A stretch of 64,000 bases of DNA, taken from Adiantum capillus-veneris (Eukaryota; Streptophyta; Polypodiopsida; Polypodiales; Pteridaceae). The notes beneath the pieces are model-generated. The model was not told the DNA's origin and ran no database searches. It saw only the letters and a list, made by a program, of their open reading frames with translations. Shown here piece by piece: positions 1-11,128 of this stretch. Numbering within the stretch: position 1 is the first letter of the stretch; each line of letters opens with the position of its first letter. The position numbers and the translations under genes were made by a program. Where the stretch lies: contig CM043955.1 in NCBI GenBank assembly GCA_014529385.2, positions 151,171,640-151,235,639 of the forward strand, given 5' to 3'.

Positions 1-433
1 TCTGAGTTGTGAGAGGCCTGCTCACATATTTAAAGGTACAAGGGTTGCTAAAAGCAGAGCCCAAAAGCTGAAAATCAAAAGCTCAAAAGCTTCCCATTTA
101 ACTGCCTCTAAATGCTTTTAAATTAAAGCAACTTGAGTGTTCTATCTCTCTCCACCCTTTTGCGTGGAATAAAGCAGATGCTTTTAATAAAAATAAAGCA
201 GTTTGCTTAGCCTTGCTATGTAGAAAAAGCAATGCCAAAAACTGCCGCACAAAAGCTTGCCAAAAAGCTGCCGGAAAATCCGCTGCGTTTTGCGGGCTGC
301 CACGTTAGCAGGTGTACGGAGCTTCCCCGTTTCACGGGCTGCCATGTGTCATGGATGCTTTTGAGTCAGTCACTTATGACATTACCTGCATCATTGTTGA
401 TGTCATCGCCTGCATCGTCACTAGAAGACTCTG

Positions 434-580
434 GAAGATTCTAGAAGGTTCTAAAAGTATAAGGAGATTTTAGAAGCTTGGAGAAGATTCCGGAAGAATC
501 TAGAAGTTTCTGGAAAGCTCTAGAAAGTTGAAGAAGGTTCTAGAAGATTCTAACCTCCTCAAGAAGAAACTAGAAAGTTC
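434..580 (+). promoter_or_regulatory. Extended heat-shock element (HSE) array
   Basis: Heat-shock factors bind alternating GAA and TTC units at 5-bp spacing. Positions 434-451 form a perfect four-unit site: GAA 434, TTC 439, GAA 444, TTC 449. From 473 to 550 a second block keeps one 5-bp register for 16 steps. GAA falls at 473, 483, 493, 503, 513, 523, 533 and 543; exact TTC at 488, 508, 538 and 548; one-base variants at 478, 498, 518 and 528. GAA 563, GAA 573 and TTC 578 stay in register. The array ends 20 bp before the TATA box, a normal enhancer-promoter distance. Confidence 0.8.
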
Positions 581-599
581 TAACCTCCTCAAGCACTAG

Positions 600-607
600 T
601 ATAAATA
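600..607 (+). promoter_or_regulatory. TATA box of the solo LTR
   Basis: TATAAATA followed by AGGGG, just downstream of the HSE array, on the plus strand. Transcription would be expected to start near 630 and run toward the AATAAA at about 771. Start site inferred, not shown. Confidence 0.65.
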
Positions 608-976
608 GGGGTCTTGGGCCACAAGCCCCTCAGTCTTGCCAACACGAGATGTGAGGCTCCTATGAGGAAAGATCTCTTCTAGTTCTTGTCTTATGTTCAA
701 GTCTTGTCCTTGCAATCAAGCCTTGTCTTGTACTCAAGTCATGTAATCAAAGTCTTGTATCTAGCTCTCTTAATAAAGTATTAAGTCTTGTAATCAAGAT
801 TAAGCTTACCATCAAGTCCCAAGTTCTTGTACATTGTGAGCGCCTCCACTTGCTCTCTTCTAGCTCTATATGCGCTCATAACACCACGTCAACATTGTGG
901 GTTAGGGTTTCAGCCATGTCAGCACTGTGGGTTAGGGTTTTCCCAGTTAGGGCAGCCACGTCATCACTTTGTGACA

Positions 977-988
977 TACCCCCCTCTT
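977..988 (-). promoter_or_regulatory. Polypurine tract of chromovirus A
   Basis: The plus strand reads TACCCCCCTCTTG directly after the LTR end at 976. On the element strand this is a purine run, AAGAGGGGGG, immediately 5' of the LTR, the site that primes plus-strand DNA synthesis. Confidence 0.75.
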
Positions 989-1538
989 GAAAGCATTGTA
1001 ATCGCCCTCGATTATGCCTGTAAAACAGACAGAGGCCATAAACTGTCTTAGCAGACACTGACTGTTAGTACCTACGCACTAGGAACACACATCTAGCACA
1101 TGTACCCATCGACAGTCACATCACAGGACATTCAATATTCATTCAGATCTTAGACCATGATTTATCGGCAATGTAGTTAGCAATCGCATCTAGATCCAGT
1201 CGGGACCTCATCGATGCCCAATTGACGAACCCCTATTGCAACCATGTCTATTCAAAATCAATTAGACCAAAATGCTGCAGTCATTTCGTCTATCAGTTCC
1301 TGCACTTAAAAACCAGTTAAGAACAAATCAGTTTCATATTCTGGAATTCCATCTCATAAAGTCATATAGCAGAATACTGTCAGCTCTCAGTATCCTTGAA
1401 TCTCAAAGAGATATCAGTGACTCTAGTATACAAAAATCAAGGCATCTGTTGACAAAGGAGTGGAGTAACTCCCCTCTTGTGCATCCCTCTACACCATATC
1501 TCCGGCCAAGCTGAATTCTAGGTTTCAATTGGAATAGA
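989..1538. other. Element A 3' untranslated region
   Basis: Between the PPT and the end of the integrase frame. I see no convincing gene in either strand; it is treated as the 3' untranslated part of element A. Confidence 0.5.
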
Positions 1539-3035
1539 TTATGCTAAACCAAAAGCTTCGAGGTAAAGTTTCACAATCTGAGGAGTATATGCTAGGTCCT
1601 CCTCCTCCATCCACTTCGCATCCAATGCAAGATAGTTCTTGAATTTAAGCAAGAACCGCCTTCGGACTTTACCTTTATTCTTTGTGTCCTTATGTGCCAA
1701 AATATGTTCAAGAACAAGGATCTCCTCGTTTTCTTCCACTTCAGGTTGCTCATCGGGCTCCCCATCATCAGGCACATCACCTTTAAAAGGTTTCAAAAGA
1801 CTCACATGAAATGCATTGTGAATCCTCCAAGTGTCAGGCAGTTTCAGTCGGAAGGAGACATCATTGATCTTTTCAGAGATCTGGAAAGGTCCGTAGTATC
1901 TCATACTAAGCTTTGGAAAAAGCCTCTCCTTTCCCTTCTTCTTTCTCAGGCGTGCCTTCTCAAAACGTAAGAGCACCCAATCATCCTCCTTCAATTTCAA
2001 ATCGCAACAATGGCGATCCGCTGCCTTTTTCTGTTGTTCTTGAGATTTCTGCAAAGTCTTGTGGACCTTGCCAAAAGCCGTGTCTAAGTCGCGCGTATAC
2101 TCATCCGCTTCAAAAATCTTATCTTTCATGCTTAGGAAGGGTGGAACCTCTGCAGCACCTTCAACAATCTCAAATGGCGCCTTCCCCGTCGAAGAGTGTA
2201 TCGTGTTATTGTAGGCAAATTCCACCAAAGGTAGATACTTTTCCCATTGAGTCTTCTGATCTGAGATATAAGACTTCAATAAATCTAAAACCACTGAATT
2301 GGCAATCTCAGATTGCTCGTTAGTCTGCGGGTGGAAAGATGACGAGAACTGCAACCACGTGCCAATGCTCTCCCAAATTGCCTTCCAAAACAAACTCGTA
2401 AATCTGGGGTCCCTGTCGAAGACAATCGTCTCAGGCATGCCATGTAATCTGAAAATCTGGGCCACAAACAGTCTCGCTAATTGATCCGGCTTGACTGTTT
2501 TCTTCGCTCGAATGAAATGAGCCTGCTTGCTAAATCTGTCAATAACAGTCCAGATACCATCGTGACCACTCTGTGTTCTTGGGAGATCAAAAATGAAATC
2601 CATTGCAATACTTTCCCAGGGGCGGGTGGGTATGGGCAAAGGCTGGAACAATCCCTGTGCTTTATGCCTGTCAAACTTGACTTTCTGGCATACCGAGCAA
2701 CTGCGCACAAACTCTTCTACATCCTTCTTGAGTCTCAGCCAAAAGAAGTATCTTTGTACTCCTTTCACGGTGGTAGCAATGCCGCGATGACCCGTAAAAG
2801 GTGGATAGTGGCATTCGGTCATAACCTTTTCCCTCAACGGCTGTGTAACGCACAACATGGTTTTCTTCATCAAGTAGCCATCCCGAATGGAATATCCCGC
2901 TACTGTCTCCCCATCCCGTATCCGTGTGAAAACGTCAGCAAAATCTGGATCTGTGGTACTGGTCGACCGTATCCTCGAAGCTCCTATGATGTACCGCGGA
3001 AATAGCCAGAACCAACGTCTTCCGAGACAAAGCAT
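1539..3035 (-). pseudogene. Integrase with C-terminal chromodomain, element A
   Basis: A 498-codon frame holding the end of gypsy pol. In order it shows the HHCC zinc-binding region (HYPPFTGHRG, then CSVCQKVKFDR), the DDE core (first Asp in AMDFIFDLP, second in VFDRDPRFTS, Glu in NEQSEIANS), the C-terminal domain with MRYYGPFQISEKI and IHNAFHVSLLKPF, and a chromodomain-like segment (EILVLEHILAHK then LLKFKNYLALDAKWMEEE). Chromodomains guide chromovirus integration into marked chromatin. All three catalytic residues remain, but the rest of pol is broken, so the protein is not expected to be made. The first ~15 residues are probably frame noise. Confidence 0.9.
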
Positions 3036-3051
3036 CTACCACTGCATTCTT

Positions 3052-4412
3052 CTATCCCTGAACATGGACAATCTGGAAGTGAAACTGTGACAATATGTTC
3101 GCCCACCGCATCTGCTTTTCCGATAGCTGCTTCTGTGACAAGTAGTGTAAACTTTGATGGTCTGTAAAGATAGTAAAATCCGCTCCGAGTAGGTAGTGCC
3201 GCCACTCAGTAAGAGCATGGATAACCGCCAAAAGCTCTTTCTCATAAATCTGTGCTATCATTTCCGGCCTTGAGAACAATCGGCTCTCGTAAGCAATGAC
3301 ATGGCCTTCTTGCATTAAGACCGCACCCAGACTACGACCACAAGCATCACAATATACTTCAAAAGACTTCTGCAAGTCCGGCAGAGTCAAAACTGGTCCC
3401 GTAGTCAATTTCTCTTTCAAAGTCTGAAAGGCAGTCACCTTTGTGGGTCCCCATGAGAAAGGGACTCCTTTCTGTGTCAAACATGCGAAGGGGAAGCAAC
3501 CTCTGCAAACTTTCGAATGAACTGCCTGTAGTACGAACACGGTCCCAAGAAGCTTCTAACTTCATGGAAATTCTTCAAATCGGGCCAATCACGGATAGTC
3601 TCTATCTTGGTCGGATCCATCTGCACTCCTGCTGTTGAGACAATGTGTCCCAAAAAATGTATCTCTACTAGGAAAAATTCACTTTTCTTTGCATTAATCA
3701 TTAACTTGTGATCTCGTAATGCCTGAAGGACACGAAGCAGATGATCTCTATGTTCTGCCTTATTCTTGGAGAAAACAATGATATCATCAAAAAAAGTGCC
3801 AACAAATAGCCTGTACTCTCGAAAAATCCTGTCCATCATCCGGTTAAATGTCGCAGGAGGATTAATTAAGCCAAAAGGCATCACCAAAAACTCAAATGAC
3901 CCAAAAGTAGTCCGAAAGCCCGTCTTGTAGACCTCTCCCGGCGCGATTTAGATCTGATGATATCCACTCTTCAGATCAATCCTGCTAAAGCACGAGGATC
4001 CCTGTAATCTGTCGAGTATATCATCGATCCTAGGAATCGGAAATCTGTTCTTGATGGTTATTTTGTTGAGAGCTCTATAATCGATGCACATTCTCGAAGA
4101 TCCGTCTTTCTTCAAAACCAACAACACTGGAGAGCAATACGGTAAAGTACTAGGCTGGACAAGACCCTTTTTCAAGAGGTCTTTCACTTGGTTCATAATC
4201 TCTTCGTTCTGTGCTCGGCTCCCACGGTAAGATGGCCGGTTCGGTGGTGTGCTTCCAGGAATGAGATCAATGGTATGATCTTCAAAACAAGCAAGTGGTA
4301 ACTCGCCTGGCAGGCCCTCTGAGAAGCAATAGGCATGAGAGTGGAGAAAATCTTGGCGTTCTTTATCAAGTTTAGACATATTTGTCCTATCCTCATAACT
4401 CAACTCTTTCAT
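3052..4412 (-). pseudogene. Reverse transcriptase and RNase H, element A
   Basis: Three overlapping frames (3948-4412, 3477-3887, 3052-3540) make up one RT-RNase H region broken by frameshifts. RT motifs: [49 protein letters not shown] and the catalytic FDD in GTFFDDIIVFS. RNase H follows with YCDACGRSLGAVLMQ, YEKELLAVIHAL and FTDHQSLHYLS. Part of the RT between 3887 and 3948 (plus-strand CCCGTCTTGTAGACC) is out of frame. The copy is inactive. It resembles the pol of element C closely in order and motif wording, but it is a distinct family. Confidence 0.9.
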
Positions 4413-4449
4413 AAGGATCGAGTAAACAAACAGACTGGATTTCGTTAAT

Positions 4450-5181
4450 TTAGAAATGGCGGAAGCTGATTACAACAGGGACAGGCTCGCCCTTCAGTTT
4501 AATGTCAAGTACAACGGTTCTGCCCTTCTCTGTAGTCAATGTCGCTTTCCTCGCTCGATAGTCGACCACAGCGTTGTTCTTGTGGTACCAGGGAATTCTC
4601 AAGAGAACATCACAACCTTCCAAAGGCATTATGTAAAAGTCCTCATGTCCCAAATACCCCTGACAATGCAACCGAAGTTTGCCAATGACAGTTGTAATGG
4701 CTACGTCCCTGTCGGGTGCCGCTAGAACTGCCTCGCAATTGGTCCCATCCGATTGGGAGTGATCTCGAGCCACACCGCCAATTCCAGTGAAATGAAGTTG
4801 GCCTTGGCTCCTCCATCAAAGAAGATCAGGGCCTCTTGGTCTTTCACTTTGCCCCAAGCTCGGCAAAGTTCTGTACTCTCGTCCATCGTGCTAGGATCGG
4901 TATCCACACAATCTGGAACCAGTCCTGTTTTCATCTTGCATTTTCTTCCACGTTCCTCAGCTGCTCCCGAACTCTCAGGGCTTTCGTCGTCCTTGTTGTT
5001 ATATTCTTTCTGTGCCTTTTTAGGGCACTTCGCGGAGATATGTCATGTTTCCCCACATCCAAGGCACTTCCCTTCCCTAATGAAGGGCGCCCGCTCCTGA
5101 GGAGTAAGCTTGGGTCGTGCATTCTTCTTTTTTGGGTTGCTCTTTCTCTTTCTACTTTCATTTGCTGAAGTCTGTTCAGCT
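4450..5181 (-). pseudogene. Protease and Gag zinc-knuckle remnant, element A
   Basis: The frames at 4450-4773 and 4722-4934 give the retropepsin region: FFDGGAKANFISLEL around the active site (D-G-G rather than D-T/S-G), then KLRLHCQGYLGHEDFYIMPL and CDVLLRIPWYHKN. The Gag zinc knuckle lies further up at about 5025-5070: CLGCGET, a TGA stop, then HISAKC, so a CCHC box is interrupted by a nonsense codon. The gag frame continues to 5181, where element B interrupts it, and resumes at 13358. Inactive. Confidence 0.8.
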
Positions 5182-5186
5182 CTTTG
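5182..5186. repeat. Target-site duplication of element B, left copy
   Basis: CTTTG immediately before the LTR start at 5187. The same five bases follow the right LTR at 13353-13357. Confidence 0.9.
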
Positions 5187-5327
5187 TGTAATGGAAATGG
5201 CCTATGAACTTAGAGAATAGCGGAATTAAGAGAATTAGAGTGAGCAACTTTGAGAGCATAGATGGTGAACTTAATTGGTAGTAGCAACTTAATCATAACA
5301 CTTAATTAACTAGGCATGAGCAATACC

Positions 5328-5330
<3 letters not shown>

Positions 5331-5368
<38 letters not shown>
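5331..5368. repeat. (GA)n microsatellite in element B LTR
   Basis: About 19 GA units. The matching tract in the right LTR (11650-11686) starts after an AAA interruption, so the two copies differ in structure. Confidence 0.95.
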
Positions 5369-5372
<4 letters not shown>

Positions 5373-6619
5373 AGAGAATATGACAACAGTTGAGGACCGG
5401 ATTTATGTGGAGCCGGTCTCCCCTCCAACAGGCATTTATATTATAGATTCTCTCATTAAGAGAGACTTGATACAATACAATCTTTGTGTTCCTTGAGACC
5501 TCTTTGGCAGTATGGAGATGGAAGCTTCATACACCAAGCTTTTGCATAATATCAACAATCAATCTTAGCTTGAAAACAATTAAGAACTCGTGAACATCAT
5601 TAGTCTTTGTGTTCCCTAAATCATTTGAGTGCATGAGGATGTATACTTTTATGCATCGACTTGTGCCTAAAGCAACAATTAATCTACCTTGCAATACAAT
5701 TAATCTACTTGCATTAAGTAACTAATCTACTTGCAATAAACCATTAGCCTTCTTGCAATAAGCATAACATGCACTTTGTGGAAAGCATTAGCTATCCCAA
5801 GCCTCTGTCCCAAGATCTCAAACACCTTCGAAGGTGGAGAGAGCTAGCAGGGAATGAGGGTAGGGAAGAGGAAGAAGAAGTATTCCATAGGAGAAAGAAA
5901 TAATTCCTCACTTATCATCACTCTTCTTGCTTAGCATACATAATAGCATAGTAATGAAGATGGAGAAGATGGAAAGCTTAAGCATTGAAGCATAGCTCTT
6001 GGTTGGATTTGCATTCCATAGCCAAGAGTGTTGGTGTAGGCTCTCAACTTCTCAAGGAGCTTGGAGAAGGAGATGGAGCTCTTGCAGCTTGCCTAGCACA
6101 CCATGAGAGTGTTTGTGAGTGTGTGTGGGTGAGTATATCCCCTAGCTTGCTTGGGTCGACCCCCCCTTGTAGCTCATGCTTGAAGCTCATTGGACCCCTC
6201 CAGGCCTAGCCAATCATAAGCAGGAGGCATTACAAGCAGCAAGGGTAGCCTTGAGACAAGTGTCCCCCTTTCCCCTTTGAGAGAGAGGACTTGATAAATG
6301 CAAAATCAATTAATTAAATCCCCTAAATTATCATTGGACCCCTTGGGTGGCCAACCAATAGGCTTTAGGCACACCATGAGGGCAACATGAGGAGGAACTT
6401 GACAAGTGTCCCTTTTGCTTTCTTTGTACCATGCATGCTTTGTGTGAGTGTGTGGGTGTTCTCTCTCATCCCCCCTCATGTAGGGCTCGCCCCCTCCTTG
6501 TAGGGATTGAATCTTTGACTTTTTGACACCTCAACCCCTCATGCATAGACCCAGTTCCCACCACAAGCTTGGCCCTTAAGCACTTTAAGCTTGGGCTAGG
6601 TTCTCACCTCAAGTGCAAC

Positions 6620-6740
6620 CCTAACATCTCAAGCATGTCAAGCACGTCAAGCATCTCAATCATTAAGCACCTCAATCATCAAGCACCTCAAGCACCTTAG
6701 TCATCAAGCATAACAAGCAAGACAAGCACCTCGAGTTGGG
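6620..6740. repeat. CAAGCA(C/T)CTC-type minisatellite in element B LTR
   Basis: Imperfect units of about 9-14 bp, each built on AAGCA(C/T) with CTCAATCAT or GTCAAG spacers. The other LTR (12945-13050) has a different unit order. This tract accounts for much of the sequence difference between the two LTRs. Confidence 0.75.
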
Positions 6741-7035
6741 TCGGGTTCCCGCGCCTCAAGCTCAGCCCTAGCTTACCGAAGGTCAAAGGACTTTTACACA
6801 CATTATTGGAGGTCTTCAATGAAGCTAACACTAAGGTCTTATGCTCCATTGGTTAGCCTTGCTCTTTGATAGACCATCTCTCATTTGGGCTCCTTTACCA
6901 TTGGCCCCGTGTTGAGATAGATCTATAAGCACATGTCTATATCTTAACCCTTGTTTTTGTTTATTCTCCCACATTAAGTGGTCAGTTTAATATGAGAAAA
7001 TCATTTGGGTTGGTTAGATATTAGTTTTTATGACA

Positions 7036-7050
7036 TTACCTCTCTCTTGA
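7036..7050 (-). promoter_or_regulatory. Polypurine tract of element B
   Basis: The plus strand reads TTACCTCTCTCTTGAAA after the LTR. On the element strand this is AAGAGAGAGG followed by TAA and the LTR. Element D has the identical sequence at 36224-36238, which supports a shared family. Confidence 0.8.
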
Positions 7051-9649
7051 AATCATAGTCGTCCTTAACTATGAGGTAGAGATGGTAAAGTCTCACCCGT
7101 TAGTCCATTGGTCTTAGCGGGTAGAGGATCCATTTTTACCCTACGACATCATTCCAGAGTGGATGACTAATCCACTTGGTGCTTGAGAGACATTGTCTGG
7201 CGCAAGCATGTCTGCTCTTTCTAGTCCATATCATACTTCCAAAGTAGAGTGACAAGTTCTACTTGGTGTTGGGGAGACGTAGTCACCACAAACATGATCC
7301 TAAGTATGCATACTTCTTAAAATTTGTGCACGAAACATAAAAAGAGAGTCTTATAAGACAAAAACATGGATCATTTAAAATGCATTTCTTTTACATTCGC
7401 TTACTCTTTTGTGTCATTGTAAGCATCATTAACAAGGTTCATATTATCCTTAAGCTATGTTCTTTGCATGCATTTAGCATCTATGAAAGGATAATTCTTA
7501 ACTTAACTAAGATACTGTCAGTAATCTTACCATTTCTTAATACCTTGTGTTCCTGTCGAAGGATGAACTTGGGTTGGAGCTCGTTTGCTTCATCTTCGAT
7601 CTCTAATGGGTCTACATTTATAGCCTCTATTGGTGGCTCTCCTTAATAAGGCTCGAATAGGCTCTCATGAAAAATGATATATATGAGCCAATAGTTGGGC
7701 AACTTTAATTGTTTAGTAAGACCCAAAGAAAGATTTCTTTTTCTTGAAAGGATAAGGCTCTTTTATGCCTAATGGAAGGAGCCTCTTTTGCTTAGCTAAA
7801 AGATGGATATAGCCTGTTTAATCTTCTAAAAAGATTCGTTTTGATCTCGGCTATACTCCTTTTCAATGAAGATCTTCCCAGGTACCTTAAGCTACAAGGG
7901 ACGTTTGGATCTTCCGTCTTTAGTCTCGAAAGGTACTTTCCCCTTAGAAGTATGTTCATGTTATTAGAGACATAATGTTGTTAGGATAAGTACTTCTCCC
8001 ATTTTGAGCATTGATCTACCTCGAATCACAAGCTTTTAGTAGATCAAGGATCATTAGTTTTGTAATTTTCCTTTTGGCCATCCGTTGGAATAGTAGGCCA
8101 ACATAAGAGGGTTACTCTAGTTCTGATAGAGACTCTATCAGAAATTAGTGGTCATGGTAGGATTTCTATCCGACACAATTAGATGTTGGCATGCCATGGT
8201 CCTTCTATCATACTTCATCTTTTGGTATACCATACATTTTCAAACATACTCTTGTATGTTCTTGTTTCTTGGTAAGACAATACAAGTATGCTTTTATTCC
8301 TAAAAGAATAAATTCGAATTCCTCTTTGCCCCGCATATGGGAGGAGCATGGGAAGTGAGGAAGATATAGCCTATTGAGGTATGGAAGATAACCATCCTCT
8401 AACGTGAGTGGTTCTTTTTCTTCCATTTGTAAAAGCTATTATTATATCCCTAAAGCCTGGGTTAGAAGCATATTTAACTATCATAAAATATAGTTCATTG
8501 TAAGTTGCTATTGATATCTTATCTACCCTTGGCCATCGGGAGAGTGCATCAGCTACATTTTTGTGCTTGCCTGCAATGTGAGCAATGTAAAATTTAAATT
8601 GCAAAAAGAAATTTGCCCACCTCATTTGATTGTCGAAGAGCTTGGTTTGTATCATGGATAGAGTCCGCAAGAAGTACTTCCATGTGTCAACGGCATGTAA
8701 AACAGCTCGTAGTTCCTTTTGTATATGTCCAGCATTCGTTCATTGGATTTGAATCTTTGAATCTTGTATTCTATGGTATTCCCTTCTTGAAGCAAATTTT
8801 TGCTTGAAGGCATGCATCCAGGCATTACATTGGACCTCAAGTAGCTTTGAGAGATCCCGTAGTGTAAGCATAAGTTGAGAGATAAGTTTCTCTTTGAACT
8901 TTTCAAAAGTATTTTTCTCTCTTTGTAGTCCATGTGCACTTAACGTTCTTTTTTGTTAAGTCATGTATTGGACCTGCTATAAGCATGAATTTTTCCTATG
9001 AAGTATCTCTAGTATGCACTCATACCTTTAGAGCTTCGCAACTCATGTAGACTCCTTGGATTAGGCCATCTTTTTATTACCTCTACCTTTTGTGGTTCCA
9101 TACAAATACCACCTTTAGAGATAATGTGACCTAATTATTGAATCTCTTTTTTTTTTAAATCCACTTTTCTTTTGGTTAGAGGAAAGCCTAATCTCTCTCA
9201 AAACTTACCAGTTCATGCTATTGCCTTTTGAACTCCTCTTGTGGAGCTTATAAAGCTCAATAAGTAGGTTTATTAGGCAGTGAGCTTCATGGTAAAAGCT
9301 CCATTGCATGGTCATTGTCCCCTCATTGTGGAGATAGCTCACGGAGGTATCATCAATAAAAACATTTTGGAATCCATTTAGGAATGTAGAAAATTATAAT
9401 TCCTCTTGATTCCCGTCTTTTTTTTATTATTATTGTTATTGGTTGAAACATTGAATTCATTTACAGACTTTTCAACAAAAATCATGTATATGAATATATA
9501 GATTTTCATTAACTTACGAAAAGCATGCATATTTACACGGTATAGGATGCTACCCGACTCATAAACATGTATGTACATATCTCCTAGCTTAGGAAAAACA
9601 AAGGCCTTTTGCTATGAGCATCCTCTTTTGGAGTTTCCAGCATAGAAAC
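7051..9649 (-). pseudogene. Collapsed pol region of element B
   Basis: Short islands of pol survive in the minus strand. They include RNase H (QMRWANFFLQFKFYIAHIAG then NVADALSRWPRVD, 8371-8670), part of the integrase zinc region (about 8208-8240), the end of RT (about 9060-9160) and the RT N-terminal region (9230-9420). By-eye comparison with element D shows junctions at three places. The integrase core (D 37.50-37.72 kb) is missing near 8215, the RT palm (D 38.74-39.23 kb) near 9170-9230, and the protease (D about 39.60-40.0 kb) near 9600. None of the catalytic centres remains. Confidence 0.8.
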
Positions 9650-11128
9650 TCAAGGTGGCTTGTTGCATGCATTTCTTTGGGGACAAGCACGATAGACATG
9701 CCCTTGTTGTCTCCACTTGTAGCATTTGTTATCCTTACGATAACACTCTAGCTCTGTTGGAGAGAGTCTATTCTTACCTTTGTAGACGCCTTTCTCCTTA
9801 GCTTTGTTATCGGTGTTGCTAGAGTTGCCTTTGGAGGAAGTTTGAGCATTATTCCTTCCTCTAGGCTCATTTTGATCCTTCACTTCCATGGGCTTAGCGT
9901 TTCTCTTAACCCCTTGTTGGAAATTGATTTGAGAGGCGACCATAGTATGGTGTACGACCGTCGATATGGCATTAGGCCTTTGTGAGTTAATATACTCGGC
10001 CATCTCGTCAAAAAGACCCACACAAAATTGTTGCTTTTGCTCCTCATGAAAGCCTATCTTTTTGTAGACACTAGCTTTGAGAAGTAAATCCCAAAACTTA
10101 TCTACATACTTCTGGATAGACTCGTAGGGAGAGAGTTTCAAGCTTTGCCATTCTATGAGGACATTGTCTTTAGTGTTGCTTGCCAGAAATTGTTTCATGA
10201 TGGAGGCTCTTAAAACCTTCCATGTCCTTGGAGCTTTCCTTTGGGCTTGTAGGCTAGCCCACCATTGACGAGCGGAGCTCTGAAAATGCATAGATACCTG
10301 ACGCAGTTTAGAGGACTCCATAAAGTCCTCATCACCAAAGGCCACATCAAACTGTTGGATGAAGGCCAAGATCTTGTCCGTAGCACCAAAGGTGCCATCA
10401 TAGGTAAGAAAAGTGGTGTCCTTTCCTCCCTCCTTGAACTTCTTTAGCTTCTTGGACCTTCTCCATACCGGATAGGACTTGCGATGGCCTTTCCTTTTGG
10501 GCTCTTTGAGAGAAGAGCCGCTACCTTCATTGGAATATGAGGAAGGTGATGAAGATGGAGAAGAGGGTGACCTCTTTCTCTCCTTTTCCTTCTTTTGGTA
10601 CCTCTCTTCCTTTTTGTGATAACGAGGACTTTCCGGCAATCTTTCTCTCTTGGGGGGAGTTGGAGATCGTTGAGGCTGCCGTCTTCTTGGAGCCACATCT
10701 TCAGAAGTATTGGGAGACTCACTTCTTTCTCCTTCTCTTGGGGAAGGCTCTATAGTAGAGACTTCACCTTTCTTCTTGGATGGAGGTAAACCCGCTAGTA
10801 ATCGTTTAAGCGCTTCATATGGGTTCTCTTCTCTCACCGTAGAGAGCCCTCTCTTGGAAATCTCTTGAAGAGACTTCTCAGGTGCTCTCTCTTTTGGGGG
10901 AGTTTGGAGAATCCCATAACTATGAAGTTGTTGGAAAACTTCACCTTGTAGGGCTAGGTTTCCCATAGCTTGTTGCAGCTTAGAAACAAGACACTTGATA
11001 AACATGGGAGCATCATCATTAGCACCTTCATGTGCAAAATCAAAGTTATCAATACTCGTTCTACTCTCTTGATTATTGTCAGCAATGCTAACAAAATTTA
11101 TGTATGTACTTAGTGTATGATTTGGCAA
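9650..11128 (-). CDS. Gag polyprotein of element B, intact frame
   Basis: A 492-codon open frame directly downstream of the PBS. Residues about 95-235 are rich in Arg, Ser, Pro and Lys (RSPTPPKRE, KRSPSSPSS, KGHRKSYPVWRRSKKLKK). They are followed by a Retrotrans_gag capsid-like domain (GTFGATDKILAFIQQFDVAF, ARQWWASL, YVDKFWDLLLKAS). Near the end is a zinc knuckle, CYKWRQQGHVYRAC, in which the second cysteine of CX2CX4HX4C is Trp. Element D has the normal CFKCGEQGHAYRAC. Gag forms the particle that packages retrotransposon RNA. It is the only open frame of this element, and the stop follows the knuckle after 12 residues. Confidence 0.85.
   Translation of the reverse strand: MPNHTLSTYINFVSIADNNQESRTSIDNFDFAHEGANDDAPMFIKCLVSKLQQAMGNLALQGEVFQQLHSYGILQTPPKERAPEKSLQEISKRGLSTVREENPYEALKRLLAGLPPSKKKGEVSTIEPSPREGERSESPNTSEDVAPRRRQPQRSPTPPKRERLPESPRYHKKEERYQKKEKERKRSPSSPSSSPSSYSNEGSGSSLKEPKRKGHRKSYPVWRRSKKLKKFKEGGKDTTFLTYDGTFGATDKILAFIQQFDVAFGDEDFMESSKLRQVSMHFQSSARQWWASLQAQRKAPRTWKVLRASIMKQFLASNTKDNVLIEWQSLKLSPYESIQKYVDKFWDLLLKASVYKKIGFHEEQKQQFCVGLFDEMAEYINSQRPNAISTVVHHTMVASQINFQQGVKRNAKPMEVKDQNEPRGRNNAQTSSKGNSSNTDNKAKEKGVYKGKNRLSPTELECYRKDNKCYKWRQQGHVYRACPQRNACNKPP

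Larger units (their letters stand above)
347..883 (+). mobile_element. Solo LTR with heat-shock-type promoter
   Basis: A 537-bp block present in the left LTR of element A but not in the right LTR. It starts TGTCATGG, ends CATAACA, and is flanked by CCATG (342-346) and CCACG (884-888). That is a 5-bp target duplication with one C-to-T difference at a CpG. It carries an HSE array, a plus-strand TATA box at 600-607 and an AATAAA at about 771-776, the usual U3-R-U5 order. No internal element is present, so it looks like a recombined solo LTR. The family (copia or gypsy) cannot be told from an LTR alone. Confidence 0.75.
1..976 (-). repeat. Left (3') LTR of chromovirus A, partial, with insertion
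   Basis: Positions 1-341 match 14935-15275 of the right LTR, and 889-976 match its terminal part. The LTR ends TTTGTGACA at 976 on the plus strand, which is TGTCACAAA on the element strand. The intervening 347-883 is absent from the right LTR and is explained by a solo LTR with a target-site duplication. The LTR start lies roughly 240 bp outside the window. A short unit with GTGGGTTAGGG is present twice at 895-955 but once in the right LTR. Confidence 0.9.
5187..7035 (-). repeat. Left (3') LTR of element B
   Basis: 1849 bp, TGTAATGG at the left edge and TTATGACA at the right edge on the plus strand. It matches 11501-13352 almost throughout. It contains a GA microsatellite (5331-5368), a minus-strand TATA-like stretch at about 5432-5445 and a CAAGCA(C/T)-rich minisatellite (about 6620-6740). 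A 74-codon frame at 5985-6209 is repeated in the other LTR and is judged fortuitous. Confidence 0.93.

Noticed and set aside
347-883. HSE block as an original part of the element A LTR that was deleted in the right copy
   Set aside because: TG...CA ends, flanking CCATG/CCACG duplication and the opposite promoter orientation fit an insertion better, though a deletion in the right LTR is not fully excluded.
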